NCBI GenBank assembly: GCA_905250125.1 | Contig: CAJNOL010001166.1 | Coordinates: 1 to 64,000 of the forward strand | Direction of reading: 5' to 3' | Origin: Rotaria sordida | Lineage: Eukaryota > Rotifera > Eurotatoria > Philodinida > Philodinidae | DNA: 64,000 nt | In this document: positions 11,239 through 22,900 of the stretch, in pieces | Layout of the letters: every line of letters begins with the position of its first letter | Numbering within the stretch: position 1 is the first letter of the stretch | Program-made: the position numbers and the translations under genes | The notes under the pieces: generated by a model | What the model was told of the DNA's origin: nothing | Database searches by the model: none | What the model saw: only the letters and a program-made list of their open reading frames with translations

Positions 11239-12110
11239 CAGGTACGATCATGTAAGATCTTACTATATGATTGCTTGCCCTGAGTCTGTGCAGGAATCAA
11301 ACCTACGATCTTCTGTGTGTAAGACAGAAGCTGATATTCTGAGCAATGATCATTGTCGATGTTTTAATAATACAACCGAACTCAACATGATCGTTCGCAT
11401 ATTAAATTTATACCTTTTATCATGATCTTGAATTGCTATTAGCAAGAGAAAAGTTTCAAATTCTGAATCATGAATTGATTCACTCAAGTGATCTAAGAAA
11501 ATCTTAACTTCTTGATATAACAACGCAAAAAAAAATCGCTTTCATCATTCATATTTCTTGATCAATTTGAGAACGAATATTTTGAGATTTCAATCCTTAT
11601 AATGAATCATTCGTACTTTGCATCCAATGCCAAAAGACGTTTGCATCATGCAAGACAGGTCGGATATTAAAAAGAAGGCTGTACAGTATTTGTTCAATAC
11701 TTAATTGAGACTATCCATCAAAATATGATGGACACGACAAATTAAGGAAATAAGTAGAATTTAACATGATCAATTACGAAATTAAAGTACATCTATGAAA
11801 TTCTTGTGATCATACAAATATACGTAAGTCGACTGAAAAGTGTGTGTGTATCAAACTTTATTGTCAATTATCAAGTTTAATCATAGAAAGAAAACAATTA
11901 TTCATGAATAAAAAAAACGAACATATTAATGAACAGTAATCTTGAAAGAAAATTTACAAATAATGAATTCTATGTAAAGAAAGATAGTTCATTATTTTTC
12001 ATGGAGAAATACTGCAGAGTACATACTTAGATCGATATAACTACTAGACTTCTCAATCGAGCCATATGAGTGGAAAACAAAATAAAGAGAAAAAAAATAC
12101 TACCAAAAAA

Positions 12111-14300
12111 TTACAATTGATGTTTGATGTCATTGATTAGCCTTTCAAACTTTTCTGTATCACCCAACAATTCTGTTAAACGTTGTCTTTCTTTATTTGC
12201 TATGAATAACCACATTGTTTTAAAGGCGTTGTATTTCATTTCCAAGATAACGATGACAATGGTAGTTGTTAGAATAGTCGAACCGTTACTGAGAATCGAA
12301 TGAAAAGATGTTAGTGGCTTCTGACAAAGATTTTGAATATCATCATTGCTTAAATTCAAAAGTTCATCAAATTTTTGTAAATTAATTAAATGACGAACAA
12401 TATTCTGATCATTGGATGGCCATGTTTTCTGTTCAGTCATTGCAGATGAAAATAAAGAACTTGTTCCATCACTGTTTATAGTACCAAAAGAGAATCTAAC
12501 GCAATCGTCATTTCTTCATGAACTGTCAGATGAACTAAAACCAAATAATGGTACTTGTTGCGAAAATGCAACAGGTGATTGAGATCTGGAAGATGCACCA
12601 AAAACAAATGTTGGTGGTGATGATTGCGCAGTTGAGAAAGATGATTAAGAATTTTGTTGTTGATCACTAAAAAATGACTCAAATACATCAAATGCTGATG
12701 TCAGCTTTGATGATGGCGTACTCAAACTAAACAGCATTGGTGAAGGGCAATTAGACATTATTCAGCTACTTAAGTTTGAATTAGACGAAGAACCGAACAC
12801 ACCGGATCTGAATGGTAATCCGGTCATGACTTTATCATCCGATGATATTTCAATTGAAATTTCCCTTAACACCAATGTTAGAGTTGGTATTTTTGGCTGA
12901 TAGATCTGTACGCGTTTCAATACCAATAAAAACTGTGTGTGGATAGAGAATATTATACTTAAATGAAATAGTGATTGTCCGTGTTTTTCTACCATCTTCT
13001 ATACTCTGTCACAATCTGGTTTGTTGAGATCCTGCTTGTGGTTCTCTCGAATGTGTAATTTCTTGAATCAGAGCCTTAGCTGCCAAATGAGCTATTAATT
13101 GATTATTGTTATCTGTAATCTCTGGTACACGATCGATTCTAGCTAGTCCGAGTTGAGCTGTTTCTTCATGATTCCAGAGTTCGACAGTTGTGAAATGATC
13201 GAATTGATCACTTTCGATCAATGTATAAAACAAAAGACGATCATTGGCATAAACATGTGGAACAATTGTTGGAATAGTTTGAAGTTTGGACGATATTAAT
13301 GATAGAATATTCCATTTAACTTTGACATTGGTAATACATGGTTCGAGAGCTTTCTGAAGTTGTTCAGCAACATGAATATCAACACTTGTTCCTGGAGGAA
13401 TAAATGTAAATCGACCGTTCGTCAAATGAGCAAGACCTTTAATCAATGATCGACTTGGTGAATGACCAAGACCGAACGAAAAGATTTTTGATGATGTGTT
13501 GACATTGATCGACAAAAATTCATTATTTGAGTAGCATTGGATATTTCTCCATCAGTTAATAATAATATTTGTCGAGAATAGTCAGTAATGGGTGCCTGAT
13601 TTTGTAACCACTGTAATGGTCTCAATAGTTCAATTCCACCAAGGTCAGCTGCCATTTATGAAATCAATTGTTCAGCTTGCCTTGCATTTTGTTCATTATA
13701 TTTTTCAATCACATTATTAACAATGTTTTATAATTAGATCCAAATCGTATAATATTAAATTGATAGTTGCCTGGCAAACTCTTAAGAAATAAAACCATTG
13801 CTTGACGAGCAAGACCAATTTTGTTTCCATCTTGCATCGAACTACTACAGTCGACAATAAAAATAAATTCATTGTTTACATCATTGATATTTTTGTTAGT
13901 ATCAAATGCTTTCCTACAATCTTCATTTGTAGGTATAAAAGATGCCATTAAAGCTAATTGATGTTCACCATTGTTTTCAACAGCTAAAATTGTATTTGTT
14001 CGAGTTGATAGTTCAATATCTAGAATAATGTCTCGATCCATAAATGTATTCTTTTGATCAAATGTTATCGAATATGTGTNNNNNNNNNNNNNNNNNNNNN
14101 NNNNNNNNNNNNNNNNNNNNNNNNNNNNNNNNNNNNNNNNNNNNNNNNNNNNNNNNNNNNNNNNNNNNNNNNNNNNNNNAAATGAAATTTTTAATTGTTG
14201 ATCAGAATTACCCCAACAGACTCTATCAATGTCGATAATTCCAATATAATTTAGTCAGTAGTTTTTCGTCATAAGCGTTGTCTTCAATTACTTGTGAAAT
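12111..14300 (-). pseudogene. Decayed VIT/vWA-domain gene (VWA5A-like) with FG-type tail
   Basis: Minus-strand remnants line up in order with the VWA5A family. 14041-13712 gives DRDIILDIEL and the vWA metal-site motif VDCSSSM (DxSxS). 13708-13535 gives NEQNARQAEQ, ADLGG and LLLTDGEISNAT. 13534-13009 gives SKIFSFGLGHSPSRS, NGRFTFIPPGTSVD and an EQLQKALEP region. About 12960-12880 gives YNILYPHTVFIGIETRTD. Near 12850-12520 are FG-type repeats (GVFGSSS, FVFGASS, LFGFSSS). 12440-12111 resembles the conserved C-terminus. The frame is broken at least by a shift near 13712, TAA at 13656-13658, a shift near 13530, and in-frame TAA and TGA in the FG tail. The start lies across the 100-N gap; weak remnants may extend to about 14520. 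A functional copy would be about 800 residues. Indel errors in the assembly are the alternative, but the in-frame stops argue for real decay. Confidence 0.78.
14080..14179. other. Assembly gap (100 N)
   Basis: A run of exactly 100 N, probably a scaffolding gap of unknown true size. It interrupts the VIT/vWA pseudogene N-terminal to the vWA motif. Confidence 0.98.
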
Positions 14301-16898
14301 CTGATTAGACACAGTTGATGGATACATAAAAACTACAAGATTTCTCATCGATTTTTTGCATTCGAGTCGGATGTTTTGAATGGTAATTGAATTTAGGTGA
14401 GATGGTAGTAATTTGACAAAGAATAATCAAAAAAATGTATCGAAAGAAACGCTCTGTTCTCGTCATTCTCATGTATCGATCTGTTAAGGAATGTGATATT
14501 ATCATATGAAGCAATTCTAAGTAAAGTCATTTCGCAGGACCATCGGTCGATGGAAGAATACGTAAATGATCATTGAAAATGAATTGATGAACAAACGGTA
14601 TTGATGATGAAGATGATCGTTCCACTTGAGTCTTTTCGAACGGCGCAATCAATTTTCGTCATTGATTATTAGATACTAATCTTCGATCGATCATGATTAA
14701 TGATGATAAAAGAAGTTCAGATTTCAAATCTGTCAATGTATCAAATCATTAATCTTCATCGACACGTTTGTCTGAATATTCATGAGTGGTTATAATCTTG
14801 CTATCAGCATTATACTTGAAAGCAATACATAAATAAGATAAATAGATGCGAACGATGGAATTCGTTGGTGGTTGTCAACGTCTCTGTACAATATTCAGAG
14901 TCTGGTATCTCATCAGGTATACATACGGTTCATTATCTAGACAAATAAGATACCGTATGTATAAAAATATTGAAAGAATAGTGATAATTGATTAATCAAC
15001 TTTGTTTATTTTTCAGTTTTGATAATAGTAATGTATCCTCTATATCATGTTGACATGTTAGGTTCTTATTCAAAAAGTTAGCTTTTTCAAAATGAACACA
15101 TCAAAACGATCGTATCAAAATTCCAATGTCGGATTCAGAAAGCTCATCGAAAACTGCATCAGATTTGATATTTTTTAGCAAGAAAAAAAAATGTCTTGAT
15201 ATGCGCGTCCTCAATCAATACTCCGTCAGAGAAGCAAAGGCATTAGAAAAAATTTTTCTCAAAAATGGAATTCCGAAGCTTGGTGGCATATATGGTTCGA
15301 TAGAGCAAAAGACGCTATACCTTGTACTATATTTTGTTTTCTCGCTGAACGTATTTTTGAAGTATAAATAGGCGAAAACAAAAAAAGTTGACGATTTTTG
15401 ACAGAGTTTTTATGTCTCTTTATTCAGCTGGAAATTGTAGTCTAATGTCAGATTCATGTTCAGAGTGAAAAACTGAGTCGACTGATCTATTTTAGAACTA
15501 TACTAAAAGGAATCCCATTGGCTCGCGGGCTATGATGCTCTAGTACGCCATCACACATGTCATATAATTTCATTCATGATTCCAATACAAGACTCTTTTG
15601 GAATTGTTAGAATAATAATTCACAGAACCCTTTTATATAGTTTTGTAGAGCTTTTCAAGGACTATACAAATGAACATAAATTATTAAATAATCAAAAAAA
15701 GAATGTTCTGAACTTCTACTCGTTTTTTGCTATCAGAATGAATGCAGTTCTCACTATGTACCAGTCGTTTTGACAAGTAAAATGGAAGAAAAAATAGACA
15801 ATATAAAACTATGTATGTAGTCTTTCGATTTATTTGAAGTCAAATAGTCAGTTCTTGACAAATGTTGAAACATCTTTCTATGAGAACGAATAGTAGATTT
15901 TCATTGATATTTATTTGGAATTCTTGTCAATCTTCTTTTTGAAAATATATAATGAGTTCATTAATGTAGTTGATCAAAGAATTGCTGAATGAGACAACCA
16001 GATCTCATTTTAAGAAAAAAAAAACAAAGCTTGTCAAGAGTTATGCGAGAAATACACAGAAATATTGATATAGAAAATGCCACAAGGCTACAGTGCTTTC
16101 GAGATAAAATTTGTGTAACTAAATGAAGAAGAATATTTGATGAATATTTCCGTTTTAAATTTAAATTTTCTTTAAGACTGTCCACAAGAGCTGTCTCGAG
16201 TTGGATTGTCAAATCAAAAGAAAATTAAAAAAATACATCGCTCCATATGTGTATGTAAAACAGACGACGATGATGAGAGAAGTGCAACAGACGAAAGAAA
16301 GAAAGAAAAAACGACTTTTTTGTACACAAGTTGCTAGTAGAAACAACTAAACATCACATTACTTTTTTTCAATGATTCCTTCGATTGTGTGTTTTCATTG
16401 ACAAGTATAATTCTTATACAACAGTACACTAATGATGGCAACGACTAATTGCTTGAATATGATTGAGACTCCTTTGACTACATGCAATAGTATCGCGATC
16501 TTCAAACAATTTCTGTTGAAAATTCAAGGTTCATACAAGCAAGAATTCAAGTCATTATCACAGATACGAGACTATGTTTAATTAAATAATTATTTCATCA
16601 ATAATTAGCAGATCTCTTAACTGAAAATATCAAGAAGTATGAAAAATCTCTTAACAAAAATTTACATAGTCAAATTCAAGTTTATGGACAACAACTCACT
16701 GCGTTCATTGACAATGGCAAGATCCATTCACAAACTGAAAGTAAGAAAACAACGACGGCTAATTGATTTTCTGGGAAAATGGTTTAATATTATTAAAAGT
16801 CATCTACTTTCCTTTAAGATAATGATAAACATTTGTGACCTATACTATGTAGAATAATTATTTGGATACCCTGTAATACTTGTTTATTTTATTCTACA
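14301..16898. other. Intergenic, no supported feature
   Basis: Several 60-85 codon frames exist (for example 15126-15371, beginning MSDSESSSKTASD), but none shows splice context, family resemblance or codon bias strong enough to call. No RNA gene or defined repeat was seen. Confidence 0.4.
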
Positions 16899-18065
16899 AA
16901 AAAAACTATCTCTTAAAAAGGCTTTTATAAAGTTTGGGGGGGAAGGGTTCTATAAACTCCTTGATTTTATATGAAAAAAAAATTATTTGAACATCTGTAA
17001 TTTTCTTTTTGTGGTACCTTTATTCTCCATGAAAATATTTTAAGTTATATAGCATTCGATCGAGAGAAAACAATTCTCTATATGCTGATGTATATTAGAA
17101 CTGAACAAAATATTAATAGAAGCTCAAAAATTTCAAAATACCGAAAGCGTTATGAATTTTGCAGATAACTTAATTTTTTCAAGTTGGATAAAATGTAAAC
17201 TTAACTCAAAATACATCATTTAATTAACATTAATACTTCATATAGGTCTTCCAATAATCTTGGTTTTTAGGTAGCAAAATCAAATACTACATTTTTTTGA
17301 ACGGTATAGATTTGTAGAGAATTAAACTCTCTACATAATGATATGCATTGGTTGCACAATAAGTATTTTTCTAAATATGACAAGATCCTATCCTTTCAAC
17401 TACAATTTACAGTAAAGAAAGCAAAAAAAAAACTTTTTCGTTCTGCCATTTTATATACATGAGGTATTGACAGATATCTTTCTTTTCTTCATTCATCGAC
17501 TTGACGTATATAAAACGACAACACGAAAAATTTTTGTTTTCTTTCTCCACTGTAAATTTTACTTGAAAAGATGTGATCTTATCATATACAGGAAAAATAG
17601 TTCTTGTGCAACCAAGCATATCATTCTGCCGAGAATTTAATTCTCTGCAAGCCTATATCGTTCGACAAAATTTTAAGTTTGATTTCGCTAACGAAAAACC
17701 AAGATTATTGGAATACCTATATGAAGTATTAATGTTAATTGAATGATGTATTTTGAGTTAAGTTTGCATTTTATCCAACTTGAAAAAATTAAGTTCTCTT
17801 CAAAATCTACAGCGCTTTCAGTATTTTGAAGTTTTTGAGGTTCTATCAATATTCTTTCAGTTCTAATACACATCAGCATGTAGAGAATTGTTTTCTCTCG
17901 ATCGAATGTTATATAACTCAAAATATTTTGATGGAGAATAAAGACGCTATAAAAAGAAAATTACAGATGTTCAAATAATTTTTATTTTTTATCTAAAATC
18001 AAGGAGTTTATAGAAAAACCCTCCAAAACTTTGTAACAACCTTTTTAAGAGATAATTTTTTTTTC
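16899..18065. repeat. 1.17-kb near-palindrome, arms >500 bp
   Basis: The left arm begins ACTATCTCTTAAAAAGG after an A-run; the right arm ends CCTTTTTAAGAGATAAT before a T-run. Internal blocks match in mirror order: TTCGATCGAGAGAAAACAAT near 17055 with ATTGTTTTCTCTCGATCGAA near 17888; AAGTTGGATAAAATG near 17180 with CATTTTATCCAACTT near 17768; AATGATATGCATTGGTTGCA near 17337 with GCAACCAAGCATATCATT near 17608. Matching continues almost to the centre near 17483, leaving little loop. The arms differ by scattered substitutions and indels. Frames on the arms (such as minus 17688-17921) are disrupted in the other arm and are not supported as genes. It is a large fold-back element or an inverted duplication. 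Confidence 0.9.
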
Positions 18066-18755
18066 TTCTAATCCGACCAAAAAAAATTCAAAACTGTTTT
18101 TCTGAAACTTTTTTTTATTTCCGAATCCAAATATGCTGTCAGAAAAGATTTATAGTCTTGTTCGATGATCGGCAAATAGTTTCTACATATTTTTAAGAGA
18201 ACTACATAGAAAAGCATACTCCTTTTAAAATATTGTTGTGCTCTAAAATTCATGCGACTCTTTTCAAAAGTGTCTATACAGCTGAATGTAGATGATTGAA
18301 TGACTTGTACATGGTTTATATATTGTATATAAACACAAAAAAAAAAGAAAAAAAATTTAAAAAAGTCAAGTACGTAACGTATAGTCGAAGTAAGAATGGA
18401 CAAAGAATGAAAGAAATAATATTATGCATAGAAGAGTGTCGATACAATTGAATGTAACATGAATGAAGGACTGGTGTATGGTTTGTATATATGATATATC
18501 AACAATGATGAGAATTCATCATCTATTTTGTCGATAGTCAGTCGTATTTTGAATAGAATGGAAAAAATAGGTACATATAAAGAATACACACTTTCTTAGC
18601 GTGCAAAATATTAACAAATAGGTATTTTTGTAACGCGCATAATATGCAAAAAATAGGCACTGTTGTAACGTGCGAAATGTGAAAAAAATTCTGTGGAAAA
18701 AACTGCAAGAAAAATTTGATACTTCCCAAACATCCCTCTGGATTTTGGGTTCAGG
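18066..18755. other. Intergenic, no feature seen
   Basis: AT-rich flank of the palindrome. Short similar segments occur near 18285-18320 and 18440-18500 (GAATGTA, TGGTTTATATATTGTATAT / TGGTTTGTATATATGATATA), suggesting an old local duplication. No gene. Confidence 0.4.
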
Positions 18756-18897
18756 CCAGTGGCGGAGCCAGGATTTTTGACTAGAGAAACTCAACCCTTC
18801 CTACGGGCTTTTGAGCTCCCTAACGAATAAAACACATGCATAAAAAATTTCGCTAGGGGACTGAACCCTTCCTTGCCACGCTTGGCTCCGCCACTGG
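18756..18897. mobile_element. 142-bp MITE with CCAGTGGCGGAGCCAGG termini
   Basis: CCAGTGGCGGAGCCAGG at the left end and CTTGGCTCCGCCACTGG at the right end are inverted repeats, mismatched only at the innermost bases. Inner complementary stretches (AACCCTTCCT in both halves, AGGGGACTGAACC) give further pairing. The flanks TTCAGG and TTTAGG could be a 6-bp target-site duplication with one change. Transposon ends beginning CAGTGGCGGA are common in animal genomes; I cannot assign the superfamily. No coding sequence. Confidence 0.8.
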
Positions 18898-20043
18898 TTT
18901 AGGTTCGCTCTTGGCTACAGCAAATGTTGAGTCAACCTTGACCATAAAAAAGAAAGTTGGACCACCTATTCATTATCATTGTCAACATTTTTACAGCTTC
19001 AAAACGGAGTGAAATTTTGAGAAACTGATTTGAGATGTATACTCCACCGTCTTACGATCCCGATAAGTTTTTTTCTGAGTCGAAAAGACGTTCTAGTGAA
19101 AGGTAATGATGATATCGATGACAGACTTGAATCGTGACTCATGTGTAGAGAAGAAGAAGACGTTGCTATGGCAACCGGTCTAGTGAAAAGCAAAAACCCA
19201 TGTAGCCTATAATGCATGAGCAATGTAAAAATAATCCATTATTTTGCATTAGTTTCTAATTTTCAACGCATTATATTTGTAAATAATGTCATAATTCCCA
19301 ATAATCCATTTTTTTTCTTGAATTGCTTATGGTTTCTGAGACTGAAAGGCTATAGCTTTTTTTCTTTACAATCATTATCTTCTTGTTATCATTATCAAGA
19401 ACAGGATCGTCGAATTTCGTACCGAAAAGAATTAATACAAGAGAAAAATGCATCTTACTGCTAGAAATCTTCTATGGTGTTGCTTGTTCATGCTTGCGAA
19501 TTAAATTTTACTATATGAAAACGTTGGTTAATGATGGTTGGTACAAAAGACTGATCGAGTAGTGAGTATACACATGTTCGTTTATGATCTATTTCTTGTG
19601 CATTTACATGCAATTTATACTGCCAGAGATACTGGTTATATAATCTGTGACACACGAACATGCATGTCTTGCCACAGAAATTTACACTTGCGCGTGTGTT
19701 ATTTCCTTTGCATGGACACGTGTTTTTCGCGACTTTAAGATCGGTTAGGAGTAACTTTGAGACGTTAACATGAAACTTGTGCATGAATTGAATACTTTCA
19801 TTTGAAATAAAATAACAAGACTATCGAATAACTTGATTTATATTAACTAATGACGCCGTTATTTTTTAGATTTAGTTTATCTCAATAAAAGCATGTACTA
19901 ACTGAAATTATCTATATTATTCGATTTTATTATCGTTGGGACACATACACAAGGACTTTCTCTTTATTTCGTTTGAAGGAACGATCCTTTCACATTGGTA
20001 AAGAAAATACTAACGTAAGAATTCATCAAAGCTCAAGTTCTTG
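18898..20043. other. Intergenic, no feature seen
   Basis: No gene recognised. The overlapping frames around 19490-19784 on both strands are Cys/His/Tyr-rich without a recognisable domain. The last few hundred bases should include the promoter of the FkbM-type gene, but I see no defined element. Confidence 0.4.
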
Positions 20044-21072
20044 ATGGAAACTTTTCTCTTCACAATAAATTGTCTACGACGTGATCGACTTTTACTTTTT
20101 CTACTCATTATAGGTTTTCTTAGTATCAGTTATTGGTCTATAAGACTTCCGACTTCGGATCTTCAAAAAGAAAAACCAATCATGCTTCTACCAGAAAAAT
20201 TAATCATTCCTCAAAAAGAAAAACCAATCGTTCTCCAAAAAATAAGCGTATCTAATCATGTGAATATAATTGATTTACAAGAGCGTGTCAAAGAAAATTT
20301 TACTTGCATTAAAACAAAATATCTTCTCCATCTTGTTCGAACAACAATTTGTCTTCATGATGCGAGAGATGCAGTGAGCAATGAAATTCTAATAAACAGA
20401 ATATGGGAAGAACGATATCTTATTCAATTATTTGGTCTTTTTATTCGGTATCCTCAAATGAGTTTCATCGATGCCGGAGCAAATCTCGGAGGGTATACCA
20501 TGTTCGCAGCTAGTTTTGGAAGATTTGTCTTGTCGATAGAGTGCTTTAAGCCCAATCTAGATCGGATTCGTAAAGCTATCCAAATCGAAAAAATTCAAGA
20601 TAACGTTGTAGTTGTTGGAAATGCTATTTTCTCTGAATCGGGTAAATATTTGCAAATGAAATCCGACCCATATAATGTTGGTTCGCAGGCAATTATTGTG
20701 AATAGTATTACGAACCAATCGAATATCGACGGATATGTCGTGAGAACGATGCGATTTGACGATATTCTTCCTATCTTAAAAGAGAAGAACATTAGAAACG
20801 CTTTGATGAAAGTTGACATTCAGTGGTCCGAGACATTTCTATGTGAAACTGGCAACGAAACATTTAATTACGTTAACATACCTGTCGTTTTAATGGAATG
20901 GGATCCTGTTCCGCATTATAGAGACCGCATACGTAATGTTTTAAAATTTTTTATTGGACGTGGATATATTCCAACTGCGGACATGTGTAATGCCTTGAAT
21001 GAAACTGATGCTTTTAGTTCTTGGCCACCGGATGTTTATTGGATAAAGATGGATCGATCTGAAATTTGTTGA
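20044..21072 (+). CDS. FkbM-type methyltransferase, membrane-anchored, intronless
   Basis: A single exon of 342 codons; I take ATG at 20044. Residues about 15-35 (LLLFLLIIGFLSISYWSI) form one hydrophobic segment after a basic stretch, a type II signal anchor, so the enzyme is probably Golgi/ER-lumenal. The Rossmann fold starts at residue about 141 with FIDAGANLGGYTMFAASFG, the SAM-binding motif I of the FkbM/Methyltransf_21 family, followed by VLSIECFKPN, VVVVGNAIF and, near residue 260, MKVDIQW. In this family the acidic Asp after MK is typical (MKIDIEG); here the Gly is Trp-Ser. C-terminal VVLMEWDP and a Trp/Pro-rich end follow. Family members methylate sugars or small molecules; the substrate is unknown. 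A polyadenylation-type AATAAA lies at 21233. The lack of introns fits retroposition, horizontal transfer or simply a family habit; the sequence alone does not decide. Confidence 0.88.
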   Translation: METFLFTINCLRRDRLLLFLLIIGFLSISYWSIRLPTSDLQKEKPIMLLPEKLIIPQKEKPIVLQKISVSNHVNIIDLQERVKENFTCIKTKYLLHLVRTTICLHDARDAVSNEILINRIWEERYLIQLFGLFIRYPQMSFIDAGANLGGYTMFAASFGRFVLSIECFKPNLDRIRKAIQIEKIQDNVVVVGNAIFSESGKYLQMKSDPYNVGSQAIIVNSITNQSNIDGYVVRTMRFDDILPILKEKNIRNALMKVDIQWSETFLCETGNETFNYVNIPVVLMEWDPVPHYRDRIRNVLKFFIGRGYIPTADMCNALNETDAFSSWPPDVYWIKMDRSEIC

Positions 21073-22283
21073 ACTGTAATGAATCGACTCATCTATTGTA
21101 ACACACTGAAACTTTATTATATACTATCTGTTCAGTGGAAAAGTAGAAATACGAAGTTGAAAAATATTGATATTACGTAAAGGATGAGAAATTGTAAATA
21201 TGGTAGTAGTGCTAGAGTTGGCTAAAATTAGGAATAAAACTTGAGAAAACTATATGAGAACTCTAATTAAACTGATTGGAACTCAAGTTTAAGTGTTCAA
21301 TTTAGACATCTAAAAAGAAAACACTAAGAAAGTAACTACTTCTAAGCTTTGAGCATCATTTCAGAATGTTCATGGTATCTGATGATAGTTCATTAATTGT
21401 GATTAAAATAAAGAGACTGAGAAACAAAATGAGGAAATATTGGGCATCACTCTGTCATCTCTCCATTCTTTGAATCTACTTCATTGTCATCCTCTTTATT
21501 TAGCAAGTTCCCTTCGATCCATTCTTTGGTTTGAATCAATTGCTGTTATTACTTAAGAATATTTGGAAAACAACAGCGGACATGTCTCTCGATACTGCAG
21601 CATCGATTAAATTTCATTCAAACTGTAGAGATGACCTCTCCGATAACGATCGTATGTTTTCACAGCCATAACTAAGATAGTGTCATGAGAGATGCATAAA
21701 CGATAAGTTGAGTCGATCTATGTAATTTATTTGACTGCTATTCACTTACTAAATGACATTGTTGTTAGTGCCGCTGCTACTGTCGATGATGATGAAGTGA
21801 CGCTCCTGTTAGTCCAAAAGGTGAGAACGGTACTCTGAAAATGAAATCATATAAAGAAAATTCGATTTCTTTAGATTTCTTGAATGCAAACCTTCGGCCA
21901 ATGGTTTGTTTTATAGCTGATATATGCATTCTGTTGAAATTTATAATAGAAGATAAGTAGTACATCGTATATCAGTTGATTGCTTTTGAATGTAGTTATC
22001 GATAATCATTACTTCTTTCTCTAAGCCAAAAATATTGTTTGTACAAAAATACGAAGTTTCAATTACAAACCGAGACAGATATGTCGACATGCTAGTTTTG
22101 ATTGTTTTGGATTATTGTATCTTGATATTTTGGTCTCCAGATGGATTTCTAGACTATGAATGAATTTGAAATATAGAAGTTAAAAAAATTATTGCATCTC
22201 CAAATTCGGCATTTAACTCTTGTCAATGAACATGACACAGTTTTGTAGATTTTGCTTTGTGATCTTACCAAGAATCGTGACCA
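21073..22283. other. 3' flank of the FkbM gene, no other feature
   Basis: Contains the FkbM-gene 3' UTR with AATAAA at 21233-21238. No further gene, RNA or repeat recognised before the telomere-like patch. Confidence 0.4.
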
Positions 22284-22363
22284 GAGTGGGTGGGTGTCTG
22301 TGTGTGGATGTGGGTGCCGGTGAAAAAGATATCCATAGCTACCGCCACACACCTACATCCTCC
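22284..22363. repeat. Telomere-like hairpin with matched ends
   Basis: The G arm GTGGGTGGGTGTCTGTGTG, GGATGTGGGTGCCGGT pairs with the C arm ACCGCCACACACCTACATCC around the loop GAAAAAGATATCCATAGCT. The ends GCCGGT and ACCGCC nearest the loop extend the stem beyond the hexamers. Confidence 0.72.
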
Positions 22364-22501
22364 ATTAGGGTAGTTTTTGGTTACCGGCGCCTGAATAGAA
22401 TAAAAATGAAATTAATTCGTTCCTTTAAAAATCCATTTTTTTTTCAATCATCCCGATTTATTTGATAGGAAGCACAAAAAAATTCAGCCATCATAATGAT
22501 T

Positions 22502-22900
22502 CTATTCGATAGAACAGCGTTGGACTCGATTATTTCGATCATCGGCGACATAGAGATTGCCATGTCGATCGAAGGATAAACTCCTGAGCCAGTACAACTG
22601 ATTTACTCCTTTTCCGTGCCCATTTCCACCATCTATGATAGTGCCCTATTTCTCTTCTCTAGGCCAAACCATCACTCGAGCATTTCCCACATCTGCCACA
22701 TAGACAGTGTCCAATGGATCAACAAATAGTCCAATAGGATGTGACAATTGTGTCAGTACCTTCCCTTCGCTTTGACCTCCAACGACAACAATTTGTTCTT
22801 CTCACTTTTATTGCATTTCATCACACGACGATCGCTGTAGACAAATACGTAGACAGTCTGTTGTGAGTGTAGCTTTAGAGAAGATACATACGCACTCACA
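22502..22900 (-). pseudogene. NHL-repeat protein fragment, broken
   Basis: Reading the minus strand from about 22900: QTVYVFVYSDRRVMKC, then a frame change near 22797, then EQIVVVGGQSEG, HPIGLFVDPLDTVYVADVGN, ARVMVWPREEK, an in-frame TAG, then GTIIDGGNGHGKG, SLSFDRHGNLYVADDRNN, RVQRCSIE and the natural stop at 22502-22504. These are about three NHL beta-propeller blades with the usual YVAD.GN.RV signature and GG.G linker. The 5' blades are absent or unrecognisable. The frameshift and nonsense codon make this a C-terminal relic of an NHL-repeat gene, a class that is often multicopy. Confidence 0.78.

Larger units (their letters stand above)
9916..12110. other. Intergenic; only repeats seen
   Basis: Apart from the telomere-like patch at 10251-10330 and the fold-back at 11001-11238, I see no gene. 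The open frames here (75-90 codons) lack protein-like composition or lie on repeats. Downstream of the fold-back the sequence is AT-rich and featureless. Confidence 0.5.

Noticed and set aside
15126-15371. Frame of 81 codons beginning MSDSESSSKTASDLIFF
   Set aside because: The second half turns into AT-driven hydrophobic sequence, and there is no family resemblance or splice support.
17688-17921. Minus-strand frame of 77 codons (MSYITFDREKTILYMLM...)
   Set aside because: It lies on one arm of the 1.17-kb palindrome; the matching frame in the other arm is interrupted by stops, so coding is not conserved.
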